Shown here piece by piece: positions 1 through 10,288 of a stretch of DNA of 64,000 nt; the stretch's first letter is position 1; every line of letters begins with the position of its first letter. The notes under the pieces are model-generated. The model made no database searches, had not been told where the DNA came from, and saw nothing but the letters and a program-made list of their open reading frames with translations. The stretch lies in assembly GCA_033063855.1 (NCBI GenBank), contig CP093831.1, positions 12,090,001 through 12,154,000 of the forward strand, read 5' to 3'. The position numbers were made by a program, and so were the translations under genes. Source of the stretch: Smittia aterrima (Eukaryota > Arthropoda > Insecta > Diptera > Chironomidae).

Positions 1-228
1 GTTTCAGTTTAATTACTTTTGACTAATCAAGAACCCGTCAGCTCTCCTGAGCCATTAAGGATGAGAGCTATTTGAACTTTTCATGTAAGCTGCATTACCT
101 TGTGTGATGTCTGGCGACCATGATTGGGAACAGTAATCTCCGATGGGCATCATTGTGTGATGTCTATGAGGTCTGTTGCCGTTTGTTTCTCTTTCTAACG
201 CTTTGCCATCGTCGATCGGAAATCGCAG

Positions 229-1622
229 GTACTCGAGCAAGAAGAAGGCTTTCACCAAGGCCAGCAAGAAATGGACTGATGACTTGGGAAAGAAGACCAT
301 CGAAGATAACTTCAACAAGATGATCCGTTACTGCAAAGTCGTCCGCATCTTGGTTCATTCCCAGGTAAGAAAAGAAATCAAAACTATTTTACTCCATGCG
401 ACATTACCTGATCAAGAGTTGCTTAATGATCGGTTCACGCCGTTCGTTTTGTGACTTGAGATCGAAAACCCGGGGGCTGGCGATGATTAATTAATTCATA
501 GGCTATTCCTCAGTGTCGCACAACAATTGCGTTCATTCGCAAGCTTGATATATTCCTTCGCTCTTGTAAAGTTCTTATGGGACTGTGATTACCTGAGACG
601 ACCATATCATGTACAGACTCACTAGGACTTTACGTCGTATTACTTTGTTTTCAACGTGTATTAATTCTATGTCCATTTCTTTACAGATCCGTTTGATCAA
701 GCAAGGTCAAAAGAAGGCTCACATCATGGAAATCCAACTTAACGGTGGAACCATTGAAGACAAAGTCAAGTGGGTTAAGGAACATTTGGAAAAGACCGTC
801 TCAGTCTCAAACGTCTTCGCTCAAAATGAAATGGTTGATTGCGTTGCCGTCACCAAGGGTAAAGGTTTCAAGGGTGTCACCAGCCGTTGGCACACAAAGA
901 AACTTCCTCGCAAGACTCACAAGGGTCTCCGCAAGGTCGCTTGTATCGGAGCTTGGCATCCATCTCGTGTTGCCTTCACAGTCGCTCGCGCTGGTCAGAA
1001 AGGTTACCATCATCGTACCGAGATCAACAAGAAGATCTACCGCATTGGTGCTGGAATCCACACTAAGGACGGAAAGGTATGTCAAAGCTTCTTTTAACAA
1101 AATTTACAGTTTTCATTGATGATAATTTTGATAACGAGCCGAAAAAATATTTTTACGTTAATTGAAAGATCACCACGTGGTTACTAAATGATAGGACTGA
1201 TGTCATCTTAATCGTTATCATGTTATCGCAAAACTTTCTTCATTTTATTAACAAAAAATTCTTTTGATCTTTTATAGGTCGTCAAGAACAACGCTTCGAC
1301 TGAATACGATATCACTGACAAGTCGATCACCCCAATGGGAGGTTTCCCCTTCTACGGAGAAATCAACAACGATTTCTTGATGATTAAGGGTTGCTGCATT
1401 GGAGCTAAGAAACGCATCATCACCTTGCGTAAATCACTCTTGGTTCACACCAAGCGCTCAGCTCTCGAGACCATCAACTTGAAATTCATCGATACCAGCT
1501 CCAAATTGGGTCATGGACGTTTCCAAACCTCTGCCGACAAGTCGACCTTCATGGGAGTCCTCAAGAAGGATCGCATTCGCGAAGAGAAGTTGCAAGCAGC
1601 CGCTGCTGCTGCCAAGAAGTAA
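229..1622 (+). CDS. RpL3: Ribosomal protein L3 (uL3), 3' part
   Basis: Core protein of the large cytosolic ribosomal subunit, acting near the peptidyl-transferase centre. Three exons are visible: 229-364, 687-1076 and 1278-1622 (TAA), joined by GT/AG introns in matching phase, giving about 290 residues of a protein that is usually about 400 long. The N-terminal quarter lies upstream of the window, and the first exon opens in the middle of a Trp codon. Diagnostic stretches are KKKAFTKASKKW, GVTSRWHTKKLPRKTHKGLR, RKVACIGAWHPSRVAF and GQKGYHHRTEINKKIY, all nearly identical to fly and human L3. The C-terminus ends in an Ala/Lys-rich tail, shorter than the fly tail. A poly(A) signal AATAAA lies at 1716-1721. 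The family assignment is beyond doubt; only the start is missing. Confidence 0.97.
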
Positions 1623-2233
1623 ATTGGCAATATCTTGGGTCATCAAAAGATTCTGGGGATGAAAAAGAAAGAATTTTAATTCTTGAACGTTTTTTCTTTA
1701 CATGAATCAAAAGAGAATAAAACAACAGAGAAGAAATTGAAAATGTTCACTTGTTATTTCTCTAATCATTTTTCAGCGAGACTTTTCGAAGTTTCATTTC
1801 TTTCACAGGAATCTAAGATGCAAAAGGAAGTTGACCGGTAGCAATAAAATGTAAGTTGAGCAATCTGAAATAAATAAGAAAAGAAATATTCAAGAATGAT
1901 GATCAATGAAATTAAAATTGTAAACTGAAAGTGCAAAACCGTGTAGAAACCCATTTCACTGCTGCTTTCCTCTGATCAAACTTCATGAAGAAAATTTTCC
2001 TAGAAACGACATTAACTAATCAAAGTTTTTTTTTATTTTTTATAGAAAAATACCAATCTAGTTCAGATTTGATGATGCTACTGGACTTACACACATCGAT
2101 ATTATGTATAAAAATAGATTTGCTAATAAATAAAACATTGGACAAGAAACTTCTACTGTTGTATAGCTGATAAGAGTTGCTAGAGGTTTTTATTTCAGTC
2201 AGTGATACGTCGTTGAACTTTAAACACGGGAAA
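1623..2233. other. RpL3 3' UTR and upstream region of the first P450 gene
   Basis: No gene is seen. The interval holds the RpL3 3' untranslated region with an AATAAA at 1716-1721, then AT-rich sequence leading to the P450 start codon. No convincing TATA box or RNA gene was found. Confidence 0.6.
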
Positions 2234-3884
2234 ATGGATTATTTAACATTCATATCTATTCTTGTGGTTGTTATAGCTTACTATTACAGAAAGTACATGA
2301 AAATCGTAGAATCTGTTAAACACATTCCTGGTCCTCCCATTTATCCTTTCGTCGGCAATGCTTTGAAGTTTATTGGCAAGTCAGCCAAAGATATTATTAC
2401 GATTGGTGAAGAAAATGTGAAAAATTACGGATATTTCGTCCGAATATTGCTTGGACCGAAGGTAATTGTCATGATGGGTGAACCAGAAGACGTCGAAGCG
2501 ATGCTCATTCATGGAAAGACTATTCAAAAGTCAGAAGAGTATGAATACACGAAAGATTGGATTGGAGAAGGTCTGATTACAAGTTCTGGTCAAAAATGGT
2601 TTTTAAGACGAAAAGCTATAACGCCAGCATTTCACTTTAGCATTCTGCAAGCGTTTGTTAGTATTTTTGATAGAAACGCTGACATTCTCGTGGACAAACT
2701 TAGCCAATTCGAGAGAATCGATGTTTTTCCTTTAATTTTGCTTTGTGCTTTGGACAACATTTGCGGTGAGCGATAATTATAAATCAAATCTTATCAGTTA
2801 CCCTGACTTAGGGCTTTTTAAAAAAATTAGAAGCGGCAATGGGATCGAAAATAGACGCGCAATCGAAATCGGACTCAGCATATGTCAAAGCCGTTGAAGA
2901 GTAAGAAACGTGACGATTTGGAAAATTTCTCTAAATTTTATTGGTTGACAGCATTACGAGCATCATCACAAAACGTCATATGATTCTTCCTCTGCGAAAT
3001 AATTTCATCTTTAAACTCAGCGGATATCAAGCGAAGCAAGAAAAACTTTTGAAGATCCTTCACGGTTTCACAGATAGTGTGATCGTGTCACGACGTGAAA
3101 AGCTTATGAAGAAGTCTCCAACCGAAGAGAAAGATAGCGAAACGAAGGAAAAGTGTGCGCTGATTGATATTCTCTTAAAATCAACGATTGACGGTCAACC
3201 TTTGAGTAACATGGATATTCGCGAAGAAGTCGATACTTTTATGTTTGCCGGTCACGATACATCAACGAGTGGAATAGCTTTTAGCTTGTACTTGATTGCG
3301 AAGCATCCAGAAGTTCAGAAAAAAGTTTATGATGAAATCATTTCAGTGAAGGGAGAGAATGCAAGTCTGAGTTTTAAAGATCTTAATGACTTAAGCTATC
3401 TCGAATTGGTGATAAAAGAAACTTTAAGATTCTATCCTCCTGTTCCATTTATTGGAAGAAAAATCAATGAAGACACAATGATAAGTAAGAATTTAGTTCA
3501 TCAATGCTTTTAGAAACATTTACCTAAAGAAAAACATTTACAGATGGAAAAATGATTCCGAAGGGAGCAAATGTCGTGATATCACCTCTTGTCATGGGTC
3601 AGAATCCCAAAATTTGGAAGAACCCTAAGGATTTTATTCCTGAACGTTTTGAACTAGACAACCTGACGAATTTAAGTCCATTCGCTTATTTGCCGTTTAG
3701 CGCTGGTCCAAGAAATTGTATCGGAATGAAGTTTGCAATGCTCGAAATGAAAATGACAATCGCGAAAGTCTTAACACGTTTCGAGATATCACTTGAGCCT
3801 GGCTTTCTTGTGACGTTGAAACCCGAAATCGTTCTGAAACCTTGTAATGGAATCAAATTGAGATTGAAGCAAAGAGAGACTTAA
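2234..3884 (+). CDS. Cytochrome P450, CYP4 family (first of a tandem pair)
   Basis: Heme-thiolate monooxygenase, expected in the endoplasmic reticulum membrane; CYP4 enzymes hydroxylate fatty acids, hormones, pheromones or xenobiotics. Exons 2234-2765, 2831-2900, 2952-3484 and 3544-3884 give 491 residues, the usual length. Residues 4-17 form the N-terminal membrane anchor, followed by the hinge KHIPGPP. The C-helix region is WFLRRKAITPAFHF, the I-helix is FMFAGHDTSTSG, the ExxR motif is KETLR, and the heme-ligand loop is FSAGPRNCIG with the axial Cys. Unusually, the I-helix has Ala where most CYP4 proteins have the Glu that forms an ester bond to heme. It lies 171 bases upstream of a close paralogue in the same orientation. 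An AATAAA occurs at 3946-3951. The substrate cannot be told from sequence. Confidence 0.95.
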
Positions 3885-4055
3885 TATTAAATGCATTCAA
3901 TTCTCTCCAGCTATTTTTTTGATAACAATTCATTCGGAAATTATGAATAAATCGTAATACCGATTCAATAATAAAATATTGATAATGAAAATCGTCTCAG
4001 TTGTTTCAAGCCGTTTAAACTGTCAAGCCGCAAAAAGTTTTTTTCTTTGAACAAA

Positions 4056-5654
4056 ATGATTGAATATTTTATCGCGATTTTCGTTATCTTATTTGCTTGG
4101 TCGCTTTTCAAGTTCAAACGTCTCGAATCAAAGGTTAAACACATTCCTGGTCCACCGGTAATTCCTTTCTTCGGCAATGCGTTGCTTTTCATCGGAAAAG
4201 CTCCAGAGGAGACTTTTAAAATGACGCAAACTTTGAGAAGTAAATACGGAGACATATTTCGAGTAATGCTCGGACCAGAGCTTCTTATCGCTGTTACTGC
4301 TCCGAAGGACATTGAAGTTTTGCTGTCAAGTAATGTATTGATTGAGAAAGCAGAAGAATACGACTTCATTGCCGAATGGCTGGGAACTGGCTTACTCATC
4401 TCAACGGGACGTAAATGGTTCGCACGACGCAAGGCTATCACGCCAGCGTTTCATTTTCAAATTCTCGAACAGTTTGTTGAAGTTTTCGATAAGCATAGCA
4501 GAATCTTCGTTGATTCTGTTTCACAGTATGAAGGAAAAGAGTTTGACGTGTTTCCTTTAGTGGCATTGTGTGCATTGGATGTGATCTGTGAGACGTCCAT
4601 GGGAGTCGAGCTAAATGCTCAAACAAAATCTGACTCAGAATATGTAAAAGCTGTAAAGGAAATAGCTGGAATCATAACGACTCGTCATTATAATTTTCTG
4701 ATGAGAAGCTCTTTGATTTTCCGGATGTCGCCGCTTTACAAGCGTCAGAAAAAGGTTTTAAAGATTCTACACGGCTTCAGTGATAGCGTAATTCTCGCGA
4801 GACGATCGGAGCTACTAAATAAAACTGAAGACAGCAACAACAACACAGAAGACGATGTCGGAGCTAAAAAGAAAATGGCTTTGCTTGATGTTCTTCTACG
4901 ATCGACGATAGACGGAAAACCTTTAAGTAACATGGATATTCGTGAGGAAGTTGACACTTTCATGTTCGAGGGTCATGACACAACGACAAGTGGAGTCTCT
5001 TTCTGTTTGTATAATTTAGCGAAATATCCTATTGTGCAACAGAAAGCCTTTGCTGAAATTAAAAATATGCTCGGTGATGAATGTGTCACTCTTAAGGAGC
5101 TTAACGATTTGAACTACCTAGAGCTCGTCATCAAAGAAACCTTGAGATTGTACCCATCGGTTCCATTCTTCGGTCGACATGTTAGGAAAGATTTTTATAT
5201 GAGTGAGTTCATCTACTAATTTGTTTAGAGTATTTTAAATTTTTTAATCTAATTGTCTTTCAGACAATATTTTAATTCCTGGAGGTTCAACGGTTGGGAT
5301 TGGAGCTTACTTCTTACAAAGAAGTCCAGAGATCTTCAAAGATCCAGATCAATTTATTCCGGAAAGATTTCTGGCTGAAAATATTTCTAAGAATCCATTC
5401 TCGTACGTCCCATTCAGCGCTGGTCCGCGAAATGTAAATATTTTTGTTTGAGAAACGATTTCATTTTAATTGAACTTTTTGACTTTCAGTGCATTGGACA
5501 AAGGTTCGCAATGCTTGAAATGAAAAGCATAATCTCGAAGCTTTTACAAAAATATGAGATAAAATTGGCAAAGGGATTTGAACCGACACTTGTCGCTGAG
5601 TTAATTCTCCGACCCTCGAATGGAATCCGAATCGAACTGATCCGAAGAAAGTAA
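4056..5654 (+). CDS. Cytochrome P450, CYP4 family (second of a tandem pair)
   Basis: Paralogue of the upstream P450, same predicted role and location. Exons 4056-5202, 5264-5433 and 5490-5654 give 493 residues. The ATG at 4056 was chosen; the frame is open slightly further upstream only from a TTG. It has an N-terminal membrane helix, the hinge KHIPGPP, the C-helix WFARRKAITPAFHF, the complete CYP4 I-helix signature EVDTFMFEGHDTTTSG with the heme-linking Glu, ExxR as KETLR, and the heme loop FSAGPRNCIG. The last intron falls exactly before the codon for the axial Cys. Its first exon is uninterrupted where the upstream gene has two introns, while the intron at the Cys codon is absent from that gene, so the copies differ in intron content as well as in the I-helix Glu. 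An AATAAA lies at 5759-5764. Confidence 0.95.
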
Positions 5655-6060
5655 CGACCACGTGCGATTAATATTCGAAATAATTTGTTATCACGTGCGC
5701 AAAATATTTTTAAAGTTCAATGATCAGCAGGGAATGGAAATTTAAAAACTCCGATCGAAATAAAAGTCGAAATTAAATTTAAAGCTCTTTCAGAAAAAAA
5801 AGCTTCGTGTTTTTAATCTTGACCTTGAGACAATGTAAACCTTTTAATCGACAGCTGTTTAAGTCATAAATAAAGAGAAAACGAAAAGCAGAACGTAATT
5901 TGAGAACGAAATAAGTTAGGCTGATTTACCCAGATTTAAATTTTTGGCACCACAGAGAAAGAATTTTTGTTTATTAAAATACGCAACTTGTGCACAAAGC
6001 GAAAACCTTAGAAATTCGTTTTTTTTTGTTTACTATTTTTGTCCAAAGTCTTAAAATAAA
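5655..6060. promoter_or_regulatory. P450 3' UTR and F-box gene upstream region with two CACGTGCG sites
   Basis: AT-rich interval of about 400 bases with the poly(A) signal of the second P450 near its middle. The octamer CACGTGCG occurs twice, at 5659-5666 and 5692-5699; read on the other strand each contains GCACGTG, an E-box of the bHLH-PAS type. No coding potential is visible. Confidence 0.35.
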
Positions 6061-7817
6061 ATGAGTTCAGAAAGTAAATTTGAAAGTGAAGTTGCTAATA
6101 AGTTGGAGGAAAATCTTTGGCTTCTGTTGCCAGATGACTGCTTGACACACGTCTTTAACTTCGTTGACTTTATTTCGAGAAAGAATGTTGCGCTTGTTTG
6201 CAAACGGTTCAACAAGTTGCTTTGCTTCTTGGAAAAAGATCAAATTCCATTGGAGCTTTATCATGACAAAGTAAGTCTTCATAATTTTATCTTATCTCTA
6301 TTTTCGTTTTATTTAATCTTCAGTTTGACGACGACGAGATCTTTAACTCGATCATGACATCAGAACGATTGTTTTCCGAATTGACAATCAATCTAAAGCT
6401 TCACCTTAATGAGAAGAGCTTCGAGAGGATTAAATTGATTGTGAGGAAGTTTGGGAATCGTTTTAAAAGATTCAAAATTGGAACTATTTCGAGTCACAGC
6501 TCACAAGTTTCCGCGTATGAAATAACAGAGAATCAACTATTTGCCTTACTCGAAGCTATGCCTAATGTTGAGGAGCTGACATTGCGCAATATCAAAATTA
6601 AAGCTGGTGGCTTGTCAGTTCATGAATTGAACTTACAGTACCTCAAGAAATTCTCATCGGAATACAGTGTCCAATACGACTCAACTTTGTTGCTAGAAAT
6701 TATTCCGAAAGACGCTCTCAATGAGCTTTCCCTTGAAACGTTCGAGCCAGAAGAAATTCGTTTCCAAAACTTCCTCAATCGTCAATCGAAAATCAAAACT
6801 TTGCAACTTTTAGGAAACTTTGAACTTAACATTGATCATTTGGAACTCGAGCGACTGACGGTAAATTCATCGAGAAACTTAACTTCTATTTTGAGAAAGC
6901 AACCGAAACTGTTCCATGTCAGCTGCATTGGCTTTAAGATAAGTGATGAAGATTTTTCCGCCATTTGCGATCTCAAAGATTTGAAAATGTTGAGAACTGG
7001 TGTCATCGACGAAATTTCGATTGATAACTTCAAATCTTTAGAAAAGCTAACGGAGCTTAAGGAGCTTTCGATCCTGTCTTCCGTTCAGTTTGACACAGAT
7101 TTATCTCTGGTACCACAACTTACTTGTCTTAGCTTGATGAACAATTTCAATCATCTAGAGAAGTTAACGATAGTCTTAATGTGCTTAAAAACACAAATTC
7201 CTGAAGAAATTTTCATTCAACTTAGTCAAAACTTTGAAGCACTTCGTCATTTAAAAATCATTTACCGAAAGACAAAATATTTAAACATAATTCTAGAAAA
7301 TTTCCCGCTGCTTGAGTCAATTTTCTTTCATTCGCCTAAATCTGGCAGATCAGAGCCGATCGAGGAAATCAGCGATGAATTTACTCATAAATCTTTAAAG
7401 CAGCTCGTGATAGTCAATTTGTTAAAATTAAATGACCACACGACGTTGTTTAAACTTGTCGATGCTTGTGAGAATCTTGAAAAGATCTGCTTATCAGAAC
7501 TTCAAAATTTTTCCAACGAGAAGTTAAAGCACATCATCGACACTCATCCAAATCTTACGCATCTCAGCTTAGGCTTAGTTGATTTTGAGGTGACTTCTGA
7601 AACTATCGAGATTATTAAAAATTCTTCTAGAAAGCTCACATTCCTGCATTTGAGTGGCATTGTGAGCTTTGAGCAATCAAGCTCATCAGCAAGAAAAGCT
7701 TTGTTTGAGATATGCGCTTCAAAGTTAACCTTCTTTGTGATCGAGTCTGGGCAAATAGAATTTGTCATGAAGAATCGAAATTGCTCCGACTGGCACAAGA
7801 ACATCTGGAATTTCTAG
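6061..7817 (+). CDS. F-box protein with leucine-rich-repeat-like C-terminus
   Basis: Probable substrate adaptor of an SCF (Skp1-cullin-F-box) ubiquitin ligase. Exons 6061-6270 and 6324-7817 (TAG) are separated by a 53-base intron and give 567 residues. Residues 18-55 look like an F-box: leucine-rich start LLPDDCLTHVFNFV, then VALVCKRFNKLL, the usual helix that contacts Skp1. The rest consists of irregular leucine-rich segments of about 25 residues, for example ELTLRNIKIK, NLTHLSLGLVDFE and KLTFLHLSGIV, as in FBXL-type solenoids. No transmembrane segment or signal peptide is seen. I do not recognise a specific orthologue; such genes form large lineage-specific families in insects. AATAAA at 7910-7915. 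The F-box call is good but the repeats are degenerate. Confidence 0.7.
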
Positions 7818-8018
7818 TTAGTAAAGTCAGTTTTAAAGTTTTGCAAAAATTTTGGAAATTTTCTACAAAATTGAACTTGAAAATACATTAAAATTATAAT
7901 GATTTTTAAAATAAAGTTTCGATCTTCCAAAAAGTTTAAAAGTTTTGTTTTGTTTTCAGCTGCATTGAATTAAATACTTACTCATTTTTTAATGATATTG
8001 GCAAAAATTAAGGAATTA

Positions 8019-8206
8019 GAGTGGCTGATCGAATCAATGGCATAGATCGAATCGTGGGCATAGTTGATAGCTTTCAGTAACCTTCTTAAATTACATGGTT
8101 ATAATTTAAAATCTTTCAATGTTGTATTTTTTTTCGTTTAGCTGATAGCTCTTCTACCGAAATTGATAAACCGGATTGCATGAATGCTTTCGCGGAAGTC
8201 AAAATA
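8019..8206 (+). repeat. Left terminal inverted repeat
   Basis: 188 bases matching the reverse complement of 9991-10178. It contains two copies of GATCGAATC within the first 45 bases and a run of eight T. Similarity stops abruptly after the AAAATA at 8201-8206. Confidence 0.92.
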
Positions 8207-8558
8207 ATTTTTCAAAGTTGGACTTTAGTTTTCTGTAGTCAAAAGAGAAAAAATTTGTCATTTTCCGTCGCGGATTTTTCATTATGGGAGAACTCTTCGA
8301 TTAAACATTTGATATATTTTGGTTCCTTATTTATCAGAGAACGTTGTCATGAGTTTTATTTTGCAACTTTATAAAGATAATTAGTATTTATAATGAATTT
8401 CCAATCGTGGGCACAAAATGATCACTTGATGGGCATATAATTTGCCTTTTGAAACTTGAAAAAAGTCGGTTACGAAAAAAACTTGGCAAAACTTAGCAAA
8501 ACCGAGCAAGTCAGTAAACAAATCGAAATTAATCAAAGTAAATCGAGATTTAAGCCTC

Positions 8559-8780
8559 TAAAATGGATTTTATCGAATACGCGATTCAAGAAATGTCATC
8601 CGAGATGTCTATCGATTAATTCAATTGCATATATAATGAAAGTGGATCAAGTGAAGTGTTCGAAAATTTGGAAAACGAAAAAGTGAACAGCTAAGAACCA
8701 GAAACGAGAAGCCGACACTTCGAACGACGAATTTCAAGTCATCAACAAAAGAGGAAGACCAGCAAAAGAATCGATTTAAT
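8559..8780 (+). pseudogene. Decayed coding remnant ending in an AT-hook-like motif
   Basis: Inside the TIR element. From an ATG at about 8563 the frame reads 18 codons (start MDFIEYAIQEMSSEMSID) to a TAA, continues with two in-frame stops, and then shifts by one base to an open stretch ending NDEFQVINKRGRPAKESI before a TAA at about 8778. KRGRPAK is a textbook AT-hook (minor-groove binding) core. An AATAAA-like signal follows. It may be the tail of a DNA-binding protein encoded by an ancestral autonomous copy. No family could be named, and the whole stretch could still be chance. Confidence 0.35.
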
Positions 8781-9093
8781 CATTTTCAAACTGTTAGCCA
8801 CCGAAATCCGCTGAAAAATCAATAAAAAGTGATTGAAAACTTTTAATCTTCTATTATAACTAAATTCTTTTTATTCGCTAATTAAAAATCATAAAAACAG
8901 TGTCATATTTCAGCTCTTTCAATTGAAACCTGTGAAAAACATAAAAACCATTAGTAAGTTCAGTTGAACAGATCATCTAATCGCTAAAGTTAAGAAAAAA
9001 TCGGCCAGCGGTTTCGTGCACAGATAGTTTTCAAAGTACTAAGCCAATTGATGATCTCTTCACTTTTATTATCTTTTCACTCACTATACTTAC

Positions 9094-9470
9094 TTCCCGT
9101 AGTCCATGATGCTGCTGATGATGATTCAATATCCTTCCGATGATGTTCTGATCGCTGAGACTCCAACACTTCTTTGCTCGTCCTCTCCACCTAAAAAAAA
9201 ACTAAAATTAATAATCAAACTTCGATAATAAGATAAAACTCACCTAATATTGCTTCCTTTTGTTGCTCCGTGGTCCTTCCCGATGCTATTTCGTTTGCTG
9301 AAACACCAAATGTTGATTCTCCCTCAACACCTGAAAAGAAATAAAAAAATTAGCTAAAAAACTCAGACGGAAGATGTGACTTACCATTGTTTGAACTCTG
9401 CTGGTGTCGCTGCTTATTTTAATCATCTTTTTGTAGCTTCCCGGCACTCACTTCCACCGAATTAGAAGTT
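9094..9470 (-). other. Spliced-looking minus-strand transcript remnant in the TIR element
   Basis: On the minus strand three exon-like blocks are framed by consensus splice sites: a block ending at 9385 with GTAAGT, a block at 9244-9330 between TTTTCAG and GTGAGT, and a block at 9094-9190 between a T-rich AG and GTAAGT. The introns would be 53 and 54 bases, typical for this genome. In phase 1 the blocks read GVEGESTFGVSANEIASG and GGEDEQRSVGVSAIRTSSEG, which resemble each other, so the middle and last blocks may be duplicates. No start codon is visible in that frame and it stops at TGA in the last block. It is either non-coding or decayed. Confidence 0.35.
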
Positions 9471-9964
9471 TTAATTTCATTGTTTATATTTTTTCACTTG
9501 ACAGAAGACGGAATTAAAAAAATATATTTTTTCGGGTTTCTATTCACTTTCAAGATTTCACTTTGCTTTGTTTTATCCAGTGCCGTCACTAACTACCGAT
9601 TTTAAGTTTTATCGAGCACCAACAACGCGAATTCACTTCAATTTTTCTTAATTTATTTCTGAATTGCAACTTTTTCACCGAAATATAATAAACTGATAAA
9701 ATAAATTTGAAAAGTGAGCCCGTTAGATTTTTGCCCAGTTTCCCATATCTCACGATTCGATCGAACTATGACAGCCAAGGGAACAAATTTACCACCATTC
9801 GATCCGTCATGTTTAGTTAATTTGCGGCGAACATGGAAAAGTCTAATTTTTTTAGTTAATCGTTGCTTATACAGAAGACTTCAAGCATTATTTTAAACTT
9901 TAGATCGCTAAAAAATTCCATCTGCTTCAAAAGTTATTCCATGTTGAATTTGAAATTAACAAAT

Positions 9965-9990
9965 TATGCCATCAATTCGATCAACCACTC
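9965..9990 (-). repeat. Internal extra copy of the element terminus
   Basis: On the minus strand these 26 bases repeat the outer terminus, starting GAGTGGTTGATCGAATTG and matching 23 of 26 positions. The copy follows a TA, just like the outer end. It suggests that the right end carries two stacked termini, from a nested insertion or an end duplication. Confidence 0.75.
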
Positions 9991-10178
9991 TATTTTGACT
10001 TCCGCGAAAGCATTTATACAATTCGGATTATCAATTTCGGTAGAAGAGCTATCAGCTAAACGAAAAAAAATACAACATTGAAAGATTTTAAACTATAACC
10101 ATGTAATTTAAGAAGGTTACTGAAAGCTATCAACTATGCCCACGATTCGATCTATGCCATTGATTCGATCAGCCACTC
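9991..10178 (-). repeat. Right terminal inverted repeat
   Basis: Reverse-complement partner of the left repeat, of the same length. It abuts the TA at 10179-10180. On its inner side it is followed directly by a second copy of the terminal motif at 9965-9990. Confidence 0.92.
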
Positions 10179-10288
10179 TAACTCTTAACATTCGTCACCA
10201 ATAAATGTATCAATCGATTCAAAACACTTGAATACTCCCAGTTGTCAGTTTTTTTCAGATCTTCGCAAAGAAAAGACGTTTTTAAAAA

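Larger units (their letters stand above)
8019..10178. mobile_element. 2.16 kb DNA transposon-like element with 188-base terminal inverted repeats and TA duplication
   Basis: The two ends are near-perfect inverted copies: 8019-8206 and, as reverse complement, 9991-10178, with about five mismatches by eye. The terminal sequence is GAGTGGCTGATCGAATC. Each end is directly flanked by the dinucleotide TA (8017-8018 and 10179-10180), as expected for a TA target-site duplication of the Tc1/mariner/IS630 type, although the ends do not match the usual CAGT termini of Tc1. No intact transposase frame is present, so it is non-autonomous or dead. The interior holds repeated copies of GATCGAATC and GTGGGCAT near the ends, which look like subterminal binding sites, plus two decayed coding or transcribed remnants. 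The superfamily is not certain. Confidence 0.85.

Noticed and set aside
98..165. Direct repeat TTGTGTGATGTCT twice in the first RpL3 intron.
   Set aside because: Short and without further structure; probably chance or a small local duplication.
365..686. Second C/D-like arrangement in the middle RpL3 intron (CGATGAT at 481, CTGA at 593).
   Set aside because: Spacing is long and the flanks do not pair.
1077..1277. Possible C/D snoRNA in the last RpL3 intron (TTGATGA at 1116, ATGATAG at 1188, CTGA at 1197).
   Set aside because: The boxes deviate from consensus, no terminal stem pairs around C and D, and no rRNA guide could be identified. RpL3 introns do host snoRNAs in other animals, so a proper scan would be worthwhile.
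4047..4055. Upstream TTG start for the second P450.
   Set aside because: ATG at 4056 gives the standard N-terminal anchor; a TTG start is not expected here.
8016..10181. piggyBac-type TTAA insertion for the TIR element.
   Set aside because: The flanks are TTA and TAA joined to the repeat ends, not a TTAA on each side; TA fits both ends.
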